From: Psychrobacillus lasiicapitis
GTDB taxonomy: Bacteria > Bacillota > Bacilli > Bacillales_A > Planococcaceae
NCBI RefSeq assembly: GCF_006861795.1
Contig: NZ_VDGH01000006.1
Span: forward strand, 1 to 64,000
Direction: 5' to 3'
DNA length: 64,000 bases
A model generated the notes under the pieces. The model was not told the DNA's origin. It ran no database searches and worked only from the letters and a program-made list of their open reading frames with translations. This document shows, piece after piece, positions 42,911-50,426 of the stretch (its first letter is position 1; each line of letters starts with the position of its first letter). A program made the translations under genes and the position numbers.

Positions 42911-43735
42911 TTACCATGAAGGAATGATAGATTTATCAAATCTTTCTTCGATAAATTGTTTCACTTCTTCCGAACGGTACAAATCGATAAATTGTTGAAT
43001 CACTTCTTCATCTTTTGATTCAGTTCGAACGGCGATAATGTTCACGAAAGGAGAATCTTTTGACTCAATAAAAATAGAGTCATCAGCTGGAGATAAACCA
43101 GCATCTATTACGAAGTTTGTATTGATGGCTGCCGCATCCACCTCATTTAATTGACGGGGGATTTGTGCTGCATCAAGTTCAACAAATTGGAAATTCTTCG
43201 TATTATCTACAATGTCATGGATGGTAGCGTTAGTATCTAGGCCTTCTTTGAGCTTAATCATACCTGCACTTTCAAATAGCATCAGTGCACGCCCGCCTTG
43301 AGTCGGATCATTTGGTAATCCAATTTTCGCACCATCTGTCAGTTCGTTAACATCTTTTACTTGATTGGAGTAAATACCCATTGGGAAAGTGACCGTTTTA
43401 CCTACATCAACAAGATCCAAATTACGGTCTTTTTTCATTTGTTCAAAGAAAGGAATCGTTTGGAAGATATTCATATCAATCTCTTTCTCAGCTAAAGCAA
43501 CATTCGGCATTACGTAGTCAGAAAAAACTTGTAGATCAATTTTTAGGCCATCTTTTTCAGCCAGCTCTTTCACTTTTTCAACGATTTCTTCGTGTGGACC
43601 TGCAGTTACCCCAACGGTTAGAACACCGTCACTTAATAAGCCTGCATTTGCTTCCTCCGATTTTTCTTTACCACCGCAAGCAGCGAGTAATGTTAATACT
43701 AAAATGAGTAGCCCTGTAAATAAATACTTTTTCAT
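42911..43735 (-). CDS. metQ: Methionine-binding lipoprotein MetQ
   Basis: 274 residues. Signal peptide with lipobox LLAACGG. The NlpA/MetQ core begins LTVGVTAGPHEEIVEKVKELAEKDG and contains YVMPNVALAEKEIDMNIFQT. It captures D- or L-methionine for a MetNP-type ABC importer. The SAM riboswitch in its leader confirms the methionine link. metN and metP (ATPase and permease) are not adjacent, so this is an orphan binding protein that must pair with a transporter encoded elsewhere. Confidence 0.95.
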   Translation of the reverse strand: MKKYLFTGLLILVLTLLAACGGKEKSEEANAGLLSDGVLTVGVTAGPHEEIVEKVKELAEKDGLKIDLQVFSDYVMPNVALAEKEIDMNIFQTIPFFEQMKKDRNLDLVDVGKTVTFPMGIYSNQVKDVNELTDGAKIGLPNDPTQGGRALMLFESAGMIKLKEGLDTNATIHDIVDNTKNFQFVELDAAQIPRQLNEVDAAAINTNFVIDAGLSPADDSIFIESKDSPFVNIIAVRTESKDEEVIQQFIDLYRSEEVKQFIEERFDKSIIPSW

Positions 43736-43780
43736 GATTTTTCTCCTGTCTGTTGTTTTCTTGGTTGTAGCAGAAATAAT

Positions 43781-43952
43781 AAAAACCTCTCATAAATGAG
43801 AGGTTCATTAGCATTTTGAAAATACGCAGAAGTCCTCTCTCATTTTTCAAAACGATATCGTTTTGCAGGATTTAGCACCTTTCCATACATAAACATATGG
43901 TTGGTTGCCGAGCTTCAACGGGCCAGTCCCTCTGCTACTCTTCATGAGAGAT
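43781..43952 (-). promoter_or_regulatory. SAM-I (S-box) riboswitch of metQ
   Basis: On the minus strand the aptamer (43833-43952) contains CTCTCATGAAGAGTAGCAGA, GGGACTGGCCCG, TGAAGCTCGGCAACC and GGTGCTAAATCCTGC, the S-box core in correct order. P1 closes with ATGAGAGAGG. The terminator AACCTCTCAT/ATGAGAGGTT with a T run is at 43781-43805 and uses the same GAGAG sequence family, allowing the usual switch. SAM binding terminates metQ transcription. Confidence 0.96.
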
Positions 43953-43983
43953 AAAAATTATTTCATTTTTCTTAATGTTAATT

Positions 43984-44012
43984 ACTATACTTCACCAGAG
44001 TAAATTCGTCAA
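43984..44012 (-). promoter_or_regulatory. SigA promoter of metQ
   Basis: On the minus strand TTGACG (44007-44012), 17 nt, TATAGT (43984-43989), placing the start just before the S-box. Confidence 0.8.
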
Positions 44013-44100
44013 TACGAATTCGAAATAAACAAATTATTGTTTTGTATATCAGTGTATGTATAGTATGAAAATGATAAGATACAAAAAGAGGTGAATTATT

Positions 44101-44298
44101 ATGAACGGACAAAATAGAAAAGACATTAAACCGGGCTTAGAAGTATATATCGTCTTGAAAAAAGACCAACGAACGGGTCAAAAAACAAGAGGTATAGTGA
44201 AAGACTTACTAACCAATTCATCCTTCCATCCACATGGTATAAAAGTTCGGTTAACGGATGGACAAGTAGGACGTGTATGTGAAATTATCGAAAAATAA
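44101..44298 (+). CDS. ywbE: YwbE-family protein
   Basis: 65 residues: KPGLEVYIVLKKDQRTGQKTRGIV and FHPHGIKVRLTDGQVGRV are the defining blocks of the YwbE family (DUF2196), a small conserved protein of unknown function. ATG after AAAGAGGTG. It ends 14 nt before the M20 amidohydrolase and may be co-transcribed with it. Confidence 0.92.
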   Translation: MNGQNRKDIKPGLEVYIVLKKDQRTGQKTRGIVKDLLTNSSFHPHGIKVRLTDGQVGRVCEIIEK

Positions 44299-44312
44299 GG
44301 AGCGCAAAACAG

Positions 44313-45416
44313 ATGAACGTAGAATCACAAGTATTGCAATGGTTTGATCATTTTCACAAATATCCAGAAGTGAGCTGGAAGGAATACGAAACGACGAATA
44401 AGCTTGCAGAAATACTAGATGTGTTACAAGTGTCTTATCGCCGTTTCGATGATGTGACGGGGTTACTGGCTGAAATAGGGGAAGGCGATGAAGTGATCGC
44501 GGTTCGTGCGGATATCGACGCACTTTGGCAAGAAGTAGATGGCGAATTTCGTGCCAATCATTCATGCGGACATGATGCGAATATTTCGATGGTTTTAGGA
44601 GCTTTATTATTACTGAAAGACGAAAAACTAAGTAAGCGTATCCGCTTTATATTCCAGCCGGCAGAGGAAAAAGGAAATGGTGCCAATGCGATGATTGACA
44701 GAGGCGCATTAGAAGGCGTTACACATCTATTTGGCGTGCACTTACGACCAATTGAAGAGCTTCCTTTTGGAAAAGTTTCTCCAGCAATCCATCACGGAGC
44801 AGCGATGTTTTTAGAAGGAAAAATTACTGGAATTGATGCGCATGGTGCACGTCCACATCAAGGAAAAAATGCTATTGATGTGACAGTGGCGATTCATCAG
44901 GCACTAAAAAACCTTTATTTTTCACCATTTGAAGCTTATTCTGCGAAACTAACGAAAATCCAAGCCGGTGGGGAAAATGCCAATATTATCCCTGGGACTG
45001 CAACGTTTTCCATTGATGTTCGTGCCCAAAAGAATGCTGTTTTATCTCAAATGAAAGACCAAATAGAGAAAGATTTACTCGCAATTAAACAATTATTTGA
45101 TATAGAAATAGAGTGGAAATGGGAGGACGTCACGCCAGGCGCGGAAGTTTCCAAAGAAGCAGCTGCTATGACGAGAGAAGGAATTATCGGAGCAGTTGGT
45201 ATGGATAACCTTGCAGAAGAAGTGATTACTTCTGGAAGTGATGATTTTCATTTTTATACGGTTAGACATCCTGAAGTGAATGCTGCCATGATTGGCATTG
45301 GAGCAGATCTCACCCCAGGGTTGCATCATCCGAATATGACGTTTAACTATGAGGCACTTGCAATTGGTGCAAAAGTAATAGCGAAAACGCTTTCAAATAG
45401 TTCTAAAAAGCATTGA
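44313..45416 (+). CDS. M20-family amidohydrolase
   Basis: 367 residues, aminoacylase-type zinc hydrolase. Metal residues lie in ADIDALW, NHSCGHDANISM, PAEEKGNGA and GVHLRP. A dimerisation domain with GIDAHGARPHQGKNAIDV and GGENANIIP follows. The family removes acyl groups from amino acids or splits dipeptides. It is followed by an NhaC-like carrier, a regulator and an enolase-superfamily epimerase, suggesting uptake and breakdown of an acylated or D-amino-acid-containing peptide. The substrate is not determined. Confidence 0.88.
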   Translation: MNVESQVLQWFDHFHKYPEVSWKEYETTNKLAEILDVLQVSYRRFDDVTGLLAEIGEGDEVIAVRADIDALWQEVDGEFRANHSCGHDANISMVLGALLLLKDEKLSKRIRFIFQPAEEKGNGANAMIDRGALEGVTHLFGVHLRPIEELPFGKVSPAIHHGAAMFLEGKITGIDAHGARPHQGKNAIDVTVAIHQALKNLYFSPFEAYSAKLTKIQAGGENANIIPGTATFSIDVRAQKNAVLSQMKDQIEKDLLAIKQLFDIEIEWKWEDVTPGAEVSKEAAAMTREGIIGAVGMDNLAEEVITSGSDDFHFYTVRHPEVNAAMIGIGADLTPGLHHPNMTFNYEALAIGAKVIAKTLSNSSKKH

Positions 45417-45507
45417 CGACTCATCGATTTGTCTATATTATTTCATATTAGCGACTATTAAACGTCAATTAGGAATTGTCGCAATAGTTCATAAAGGGGA
45501 AAATAAT

Positions 45508-46947
45508 ATGGGAGAAAAAGATAAAGTGTCTACTAAAAAGGAAATGTCTTTAGGATGGGCGGTTATTCCTTTACTAGTGATGATAGCTAGTATGTATGTA
45601 GCGGTAGTTCGATTAGAACAGGGGCCGCATATTCCTTTGATTATAGGGACATCTGTAGCTGCATTGGTTGCTTGGAAGCATGGGTTTAGATGGAATGATA
45701 TCGAAGAAATGATGTACAAGGGGATTAAACTAGCTTTACCAGCTGTAGTCATTATCATGCTAGTAGGTTTAACGATTGGTTCCTGGATTGGTGGCGGGGT
45801 AGTCGCTACAATGATCTATTATGGACTAAAAATAATAACACCAGCATTGTTTTTAGTAACGATTTGCGTCATTTGTATGATTGTTTCACTAGCTATCGGC
45901 AGTTCCTGGTCCACTATGGGAACTATTGGTGTTGCAGGGATGGGTATTGGACTTAGCATGGGGATTCCGGCACCTATTATTGCGGGAGCAGTTATTTCAG
46001 GAGCTTATTTTGGTGATAAGATGTCGCCACTTTCGGATACAACAAATCTAGCAGCAGGATTGACCAATACTAATCTATTTGTACATATTCGACATATGCT
46101 ATATACGACAGTACCAGGAATTCTTATCTCGTTGGGTGTATATGGCTTTTTAGGTATGAAGTATAAGAACAGCAATATTGATCAAGAGAGCATTCAGCAG
46201 ACGATCTCCATGCTAGAAAAAAGTTTTGTCATTTCTCCTTGGTTATTACTCATACCAGTAGCTGTAATTGTTCTAGTTGCATTAAAGGTACCAGCAATAC
46301 CAGCTTTAGTTATAGGGATAATATTAGGATCTTTCTCACAAGTGCTTGTGCAAGGGGGAAGCCTTTCAGAAGCAGTTGGGGCCCTCCAAAGTGGTTTCGT
46401 TATTGAAACAGGAAATGTAATGGTTGATGATTTATTCAATCGCGGTGGTCTAGATTCTATGATGTATACGGTTTCAATGACACTTGTTGCGATGACATTT
46501 GGAGGAATACTAGAATATTCTGGTATGCTTCAATCAATTATGAATCAAATTCTAAAGTTAGCAAAATCAGCAGGAACACTAGTAGCATCTACAATTCTAG
46601 CTTGTTTTACAACTAATGCGACTTGTTCTGAACAATACATTTCGATTGTCGTGCCAGCTCGCATGTTTGCAAATGCTTATACAAAGATGGGGTTACATTC
46701 CAAAAACCTTTCGAGGTCTTTAGAGGATGGAGGTACATTAACGTCTGTATTTATCCCTTGGAATACTTGTGGTGTGTTCATATTAGGAACGTTAGGGGTT
46801 GGGGCATTTGAGTACGCTCCATACGCTATACTAAATTATGTTGTTCCTTTGTTGTCTATTGGATATGCAATAACTGGATTCACCATTCAGAAGTTAACGA
46901 AATCAGAAATGGTCGCTTTGCAGCAAAAAGAAGTGATGAAAGCATAA
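45508..46947 (+). CDS. NhaC-family Na+/H+ antiporter-like carrier
   Basis: 479 residues, about twelve membrane helices. Conserved stretches SLAIGSSWSTMGTIGVAGMGIG, GAYFGDKMSPLSDTTNLAAG and TLTSVFIPWNTCGV are NhaC-family signatures. Several members exchange organic substrates for sodium or protons (for example malate/lactate MleN). Its position between a peptidase-like hydrolase and an epimerase makes an amino-acid or peptide exchanger as plausible as a pure Na+/H+ antiporter. It has its own promoter region with an AACGTCAATT motif shared with the regulator's promoter region. Confidence 0.85.
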   Translation: MGEKDKVSTKKEMSLGWAVIPLLVMIASMYVAVVRLEQGPHIPLIIGTSVAALVAWKHGFRWNDIEEMMYKGIKLALPAVVIIMLVGLTIGSWIGGGVVATMIYYGLKIITPALFLVTICVICMIVSLAIGSSWSTMGTIGVAGMGIGLSMGIPAPIIAGAVISGAYFGDKMSPLSDTTNLAAGLTNTNLFVHIRHMLYTTVPGILISLGVYGFLGMKYKNSNIDQESIQQTISMLEKSFVISPWLLLIPVAVIVLVALKVPAIPALVIGIILGSFSQVLVQGGSLSEAVGALQSGFVIETGNVMVDDLFNRGGLDSMMYTVSMTLVAMTFGGILEYSGMLQSIMNQILKLAKSAGTLVASTILACFTTNATCSEQYISIVVPARMFANAYTKMGLHSKNLSRSLEDGGTLTSVFIPWNTCGVFILGTLGVGAFEYAPYAILNYVVPLLSIGYAITGFTIQKLTKSEMVALQQKEVMKA

Positions 46948-46951
46948 GTGG

Positions 46952-46987
46952 AAAAGGAAAGTTCAATGAAACTGAACTTTCCTTTTC
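46952..46987. terminator. Bidirectional terminator
   Basis: AAAAGGAAAGTTC pairs with GAACTTTCCTTTT. It separates the convergent carrier and regulator genes and overlaps the last bases before the regulator stop. Confidence 0.92.
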
Positions 46988-48223
46988 TTAATAAGTAGGG
47001 AAATTGAATTCATAAATTGCCCGTGGGCGTCCTTGCTGATACGTCATTTCTTCTCCAACTACTCGGGCATACCCATGATCTACTAGCTTTTTTAATAATC
47101 GTTCTGTGGTACGCCTACTTACTTGTAAATAGACTTCCAAATCATATGCGGTGAATTCAACGGAGCTATGCGAGCGGCTAAATTGCATGATTTTCGATAA
47201 GTTTGCTGGACTTAACTTTGTATTTTTGGCTATTTGTACGAGTTTTGGGTTATTTGTTTTTAGTTGTACTTGCTGTTGACGATTAGGATAGGGACCAAGT
47301 AATTCTTTATGGTCGTTTATTAAATAAGCGGAGTTCTCAGTTACATACGGCAAAGCATCTTTTGCGTTTTGTGTTGCTTCTATGACTGTTTTTCCGTAGC
47401 CAAACGCTATTTTGATAGGGAATGAAACAAGTTCAAACCAATGCTCAATTATATTGCTTTCCAGGGCTATTTGCACATTACCCTGAGTAGAAATAAACGT
47501 ATATAAATAGTCATCTGTAGGAACATAATTCGCTTGAATTGTGCCAGCTATCTTCTTTAATATTTCTTCTGAAATTACTTGGTTTGCTTGAATGTATCCA
47601 ATAGCAACTTTTGCGGATCTACTTTTTGCTAAAAGTGCCAAAGATTTCGCATCTTCCAATCCTTTTAAGATGTTGCTTTTCGAATCTAACATTCGGATGA
47701 CAGGGACTTTCTTGTCTTGTAGAGTATGAAAAACAGCGTGGATACTCGTAATTGCCAAAGAAGTTATTCCGCCGTTGTATAAACTTGCATGAAAATTTGC
47801 AACTTCTTCTAATTCGTAAGTTGGATCAATTTTTAACAGATGTGGATATTGTTCCGATAACCCAATATCTTCTAATACATTTTGTATTAATAGCGGTTCG
47901 ATTAAATCAATCGAAAGCTGTTCGACAGGAATATGTTGAGAAAAATAAACGGATAATAGGGTTGTAGTGATAACCGTTTCATCCTGTTTTAAGTAATGAG
48001 CCGGTATAGGTAAACTTTCAATTGCATCTTTTGCAAATATGTATGGAAGAGAACCAGAGAAAAAGACGACATCACAAGGTTTAATATTTTTCACAATTTC
48101 GGTTGCATCCACTGGCGATTGATAGATATAATAATCCAAACGAGTAGAAACTAACTCATGTTCAAATTCTTTTAATCGGTCGATAAAGTTAGCAGAGCCT
48201 AGCACTGCGATTCGGATATCCAT
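46988..48223 (-). CDS. Transcriptional regulator with cyclase-like domain and C-terminal HTH
   Basis: 411 residues. The N-terminal ~200 residues show an alternating alpha/beta pattern (IRIAVLGSANFIDRL). The middle (KVAIGYIQAN ... IKIAFGYGKTVIEATQNAKDAL) resembles a degenerate GGDEF or GTP-cyclohydrolase-III-like nucleotide-binding fold. The last ~80 residues hold a winged helix (YDLEVYLQVSRRTTERLLKKLVDHGYARVV). No catalytic GGDEF signature is visible, so it probably senses a ligand. It is divergent from the epimerase gene, which it likely controls together with the NhaC-like gene. Confidence 0.75.
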   Translation of the reverse strand: MDIRIAVLGSANFIDRLKEFEHELVSTRLDYYIYQSPVDATEIVKNIKPCDVVFFSGSLPYIFAKDAIESLPIPAHYLKQDETVITTTLLSVYFSQHIPVEQLSIDLIEPLLIQNVLEDIGLSEQYPHLLKIDPTYELEEVANFHASLYNGGITSLAITSIHAVFHTLQDKKVPVIRMLDSKSNILKGLEDAKSLALLAKSRSAKVAIGYIQANQVISEEILKKIAGTIQANYVPTDDYLYTFISTQGNVQIALESNIIEHWFELVSFPIKIAFGYGKTVIEATQNAKDALPYVTENSAYLINDHKELLGPYPNRQQQVQLKTNNPKLVQIAKNTKLSPANLSKIMQFSRSHSSVEFTAYDLEVYLQVSRRTTERLLKKLVDHGYARVVGEEMTYQQGRPRAIYEFNFPTY

Positions 48224-48248
48224 ATGTAACCCCCTTTTTTTTGAAACA

Positions 48249-48275
48249 TTAACGTCTATTTAACGACAACTATAA
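48249..48275. promoter_or_regulatory. Candidate operator between regulator and epimerase genes
   Basis: TTAACGTCTATTTAACGACAAC contains AACGTCTATT, which recurs as AACGTCAATT at 45461-45470 before the NhaC-like gene; both are followed within ~15 nt by a GTCG/CGAC element. A shared site for the local regulator is a reasonable hypothesis. Confidence 0.35.
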
Positions 48276-48314
48276 CGAAAAAATAAAAACTTGTAAAGAA
48301 AGCAGGAAGATAAA

Positions 48315-49430
48315 ATGAAAATCAAAGAACTAGAAATATTTGCTATAAGATTACCACTGATAGACCCATTTATCATTAGCTATCATACATACGATGATAT
48401 GCCTTCGATAATCGTAAAACTTACAACGGAGGATGGTTTGATAGGATACGGCGAAGCAGTTGCAGACGAGCATGTGACAGGTGAAACATGGGAAGCAACA
48501 TATGCCTTGCTAAAAAACACATTAGCACCATTACTAATTGGCGAAAATCCGATGGAATTCGAACGCCTACATGAAAAAATGAACAAAGCAGTATATCAAG
48601 CACCTGCTGCAAAAGCGGCACTCGATATAGCTTGCTATGACGTAGTAGGAAAAAAATTAGGCGTTCCAGTCTATCAATTACTCGGTGGTCGCTATCACGA
48701 GAAGTTTCCAATCACACATGTTTTAAGCATCGGCACACCTGAAGCCATGGCTGCAGAAGCAGAAAGTCGTATGAAGGAAGGTTATTCATCATTTAAGATG
48801 AAAGTCGGAACTGAGGTACAAGCAGATGTGAAACGTATTCAGGCGGTACGAGAAAAAGTAGGAAAAGACATCGCAATTCGTGTCGATGTGAACCAAGGCT
48901 GGAAAAACAGTGCAAATACAATTACAGCAATGCGCCAATTAGAACATTTGGGGCTTGATTGGCTAGAGCAACCAGTAGTAGCGGATGATTTCAATGGTAT
49001 GGTCGAAGTAAAGGCGAAAACAAGCACCCCCCTTATGATGGACGAAGGTTTAAAAGGTTTTCGCGATATGCGCGAGTTAATCGAGAAGCAAGCAGCACAT
49101 AAAGTGAATATTAAACTGATGAAATGTGGAGGCATTTACCCAGCGATGAAGCTTGCCCATATGGCAGAAATGGCAGGAATCGAATGTCAGATCGGCTCCA
49201 TGGTCGAGTCTTCAATTGGATCTGCAGCAGGGTTCCATGTAGCGTTTTCGAAAAAAGCATTTACGAGTGTTGAGTTAACAGGCCCTTTGAAATTCTCAAA
49301 GGATATTGGAAATCTACATTATGACGTGCCTTTTATTCAGCTAAACGAACGTCCGGGTCTTGGAGTAGATGTAGATGAGTCAGTACTGCATGATTTAACT
49401 GTATATCAAACGAAAGTAAGTGGTGTTTAG
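48315..49430 (+). CDS. Enolase-superfamily dipeptide epimerase-like enzyme
   Basis: 371 residues, MLE subgroup. Catalytic residues are all visible: KxK in YSSFKMKVG, metal ligands in RVDVNQGW, WLEQPVV and MMDEGL, and the second Lys in NIKLMKCGG. Overall similarity to YkfB (L-Ala-D/L-Glu epimerase) of B. subtilis is good, but substrate specificity in this superfamily is set by loop residues I cannot read reliably. Mandelate-racemase or N-succinylamino-acid racemase activity is an alternative. It is coupled with a GNAT gene behind it. Confidence 0.88.
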   Translation: MKIKELEIFAIRLPLIDPFIISYHTYDDMPSIIVKLTTEDGLIGYGEAVADEHVTGETWEATYALLKNTLAPLLIGENPMEFERLHEKMNKAVYQAPAAKAALDIACYDVVGKKLGVPVYQLLGGRYHEKFPITHVLSIGTPEAMAAEAESRMKEGYSSFKMKVGTEVQADVKRIQAVREKVGKDIAIRVDVNQGWKNSANTITAMRQLEHLGLDWLEQPVVADDFNGMVEVKAKTSTPLMMDEGLKGFRDMRELIEKQAAHKVNIKLMKCGGIYPAMKLAHMAEMAGIECQIGSMVESSIGSAAGFHVAFSKKAFTSVELTGPLKFSKDIGNLHYDVPFIQLNERPGLGVDVDESVLHDLTVYQTKVSGV

Positions 49431-49431
49431 G

Positions 49432-50121
49432 ATGAAAGAATGGACAGGCAAACTTGGAGAAAAAGATTATGTAGTACGTATGTTGAAAGAAGATAGTGTG
49501 GAAGATATTCTACACCTCCAGGACCTTGTTTTGGAAACGCTAATAAACAATGACTTTTTATCGCCGGTAACGAAGGAAGAATACGAAGATTTCGTTTCGA
49601 AGAGCCTAATGGTAGGTGTATTCGTAGAGGATAAGTTAATAGCATTTCGCGCACTGGCGATACCTGAAATAGACGAACATCATCTTGGATACGATATTGG
49701 ACTTCAAACAGAGCAATTAGATCAGGTTGTTTATCAAGAAATTACAAATGTGCACCCCGACTACCGAGGATATGGTTTACAGAAAAAACTTGGAGCTATC
49801 GTAATGGAACTATTAGATGCATCTCCATATACACATGTATGCGCAACAGTCGCACCATTTAATATTGCGAGCTTAAAAGATAAACTGAGCCAAGGTATGG
49901 TCATCGGCGCATTGAAAAACAAGTACGCAGATATGTTGCGCTATGTTTTTTACAAAAAACTCCATGAAGAACGTAAAATTGGTGGCGAAGTGTTAGATAT
50001 TCTTATGGCCGATACAGAAAAACAGCAACAGCTACTAGCAGATGGTTGGATCGGAACAAGTATCGTGCAAAAAGACGGAGAATGGTATGTGACTTACGAG
50101 AAAAAAGGGACATATATGTAA
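49432..50121 (+). CDS. GNAT-like acetyltransferase
   Basis: 229 residues from ATG 49432, one base after the epimerase stop. NVHPDYRGYGLQKKLGAIVMELL is the acetyl-CoA motif. The C-terminal ~60 residues are an extension absent from small GNATs. In this operon it may acylate or de-toxify an amino acid produced by the hydrolase and epimerase; this is only suggested by context. Confidence 0.83.
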   Translation: MKEWTGKLGEKDYVVRMLKEDSVEDILHLQDLVLETLINNDFLSPVTKEEYEDFVSKSLMVGVFVEDKLIAFRALAIPEIDEHHLGYDIGLQTEQLDQVVYQEITNVHPDYRGYGLQKKLGAIVMELLDASPYTHVCATVAPFNIASLKDKLSQGMVIGALKNKYADMLRYVFYKKLHEERKIGGEVLDILMADTEKQQQLLADGWIGTSIVQKDGEWYVTYEKKGTYM

Positions 50122-50135
50122 AAAGATGGATAAGG

Positions 50136-50190
50136 GCAACCAAATAGGCGTAAAAGCAACCAAATTGTGCTCAGGAGCAACTAATTCCAA
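50136..50190. repeat. 21-nt-period short array, GCAAC word
   Basis: GCAACCAAAT (50136), GCAACCAAAT (50156) and GCAACTAATT (50177): spacings 20 and 21. It uses the same word as the array at 30.8 kb but stands outside any composite element, in the 3' UTR between the GNAT gene and its terminator. Confidence 0.7.
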
Positions 50191-50237
50191 AACACAACTT
50201 TAGTAAATATCAACATTATATAGATTATTTCATATCG

Positions 50238-50278
50238 AAATGAGCTTGGAAAATGTATTCTAAGCTCATTTTATTTTT
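50238..50278 (+). terminator. Terminator of epimerase-GNAT operon
   Basis: AAATGAGCTT pairs with AAGCTCATTT, followed by TTATTTTT. It lies ~120 nt after the last gene, so the transcript has a long 3' UTR. Confidence 0.82.
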
Positions 50279-50426
50279 GGACATTTTTTAGTAAATTCAT
50301 TAATGTAAGCACGTCATGGGTATTTATTAGACGAAAGCTAAACATTTTGGTTATTGACTTTGTATAGCAGTTTTATATATATTAGAAATTGTCTGTATTT
50401 TCAACTGTTAGGAGGGAGTCATTGTA

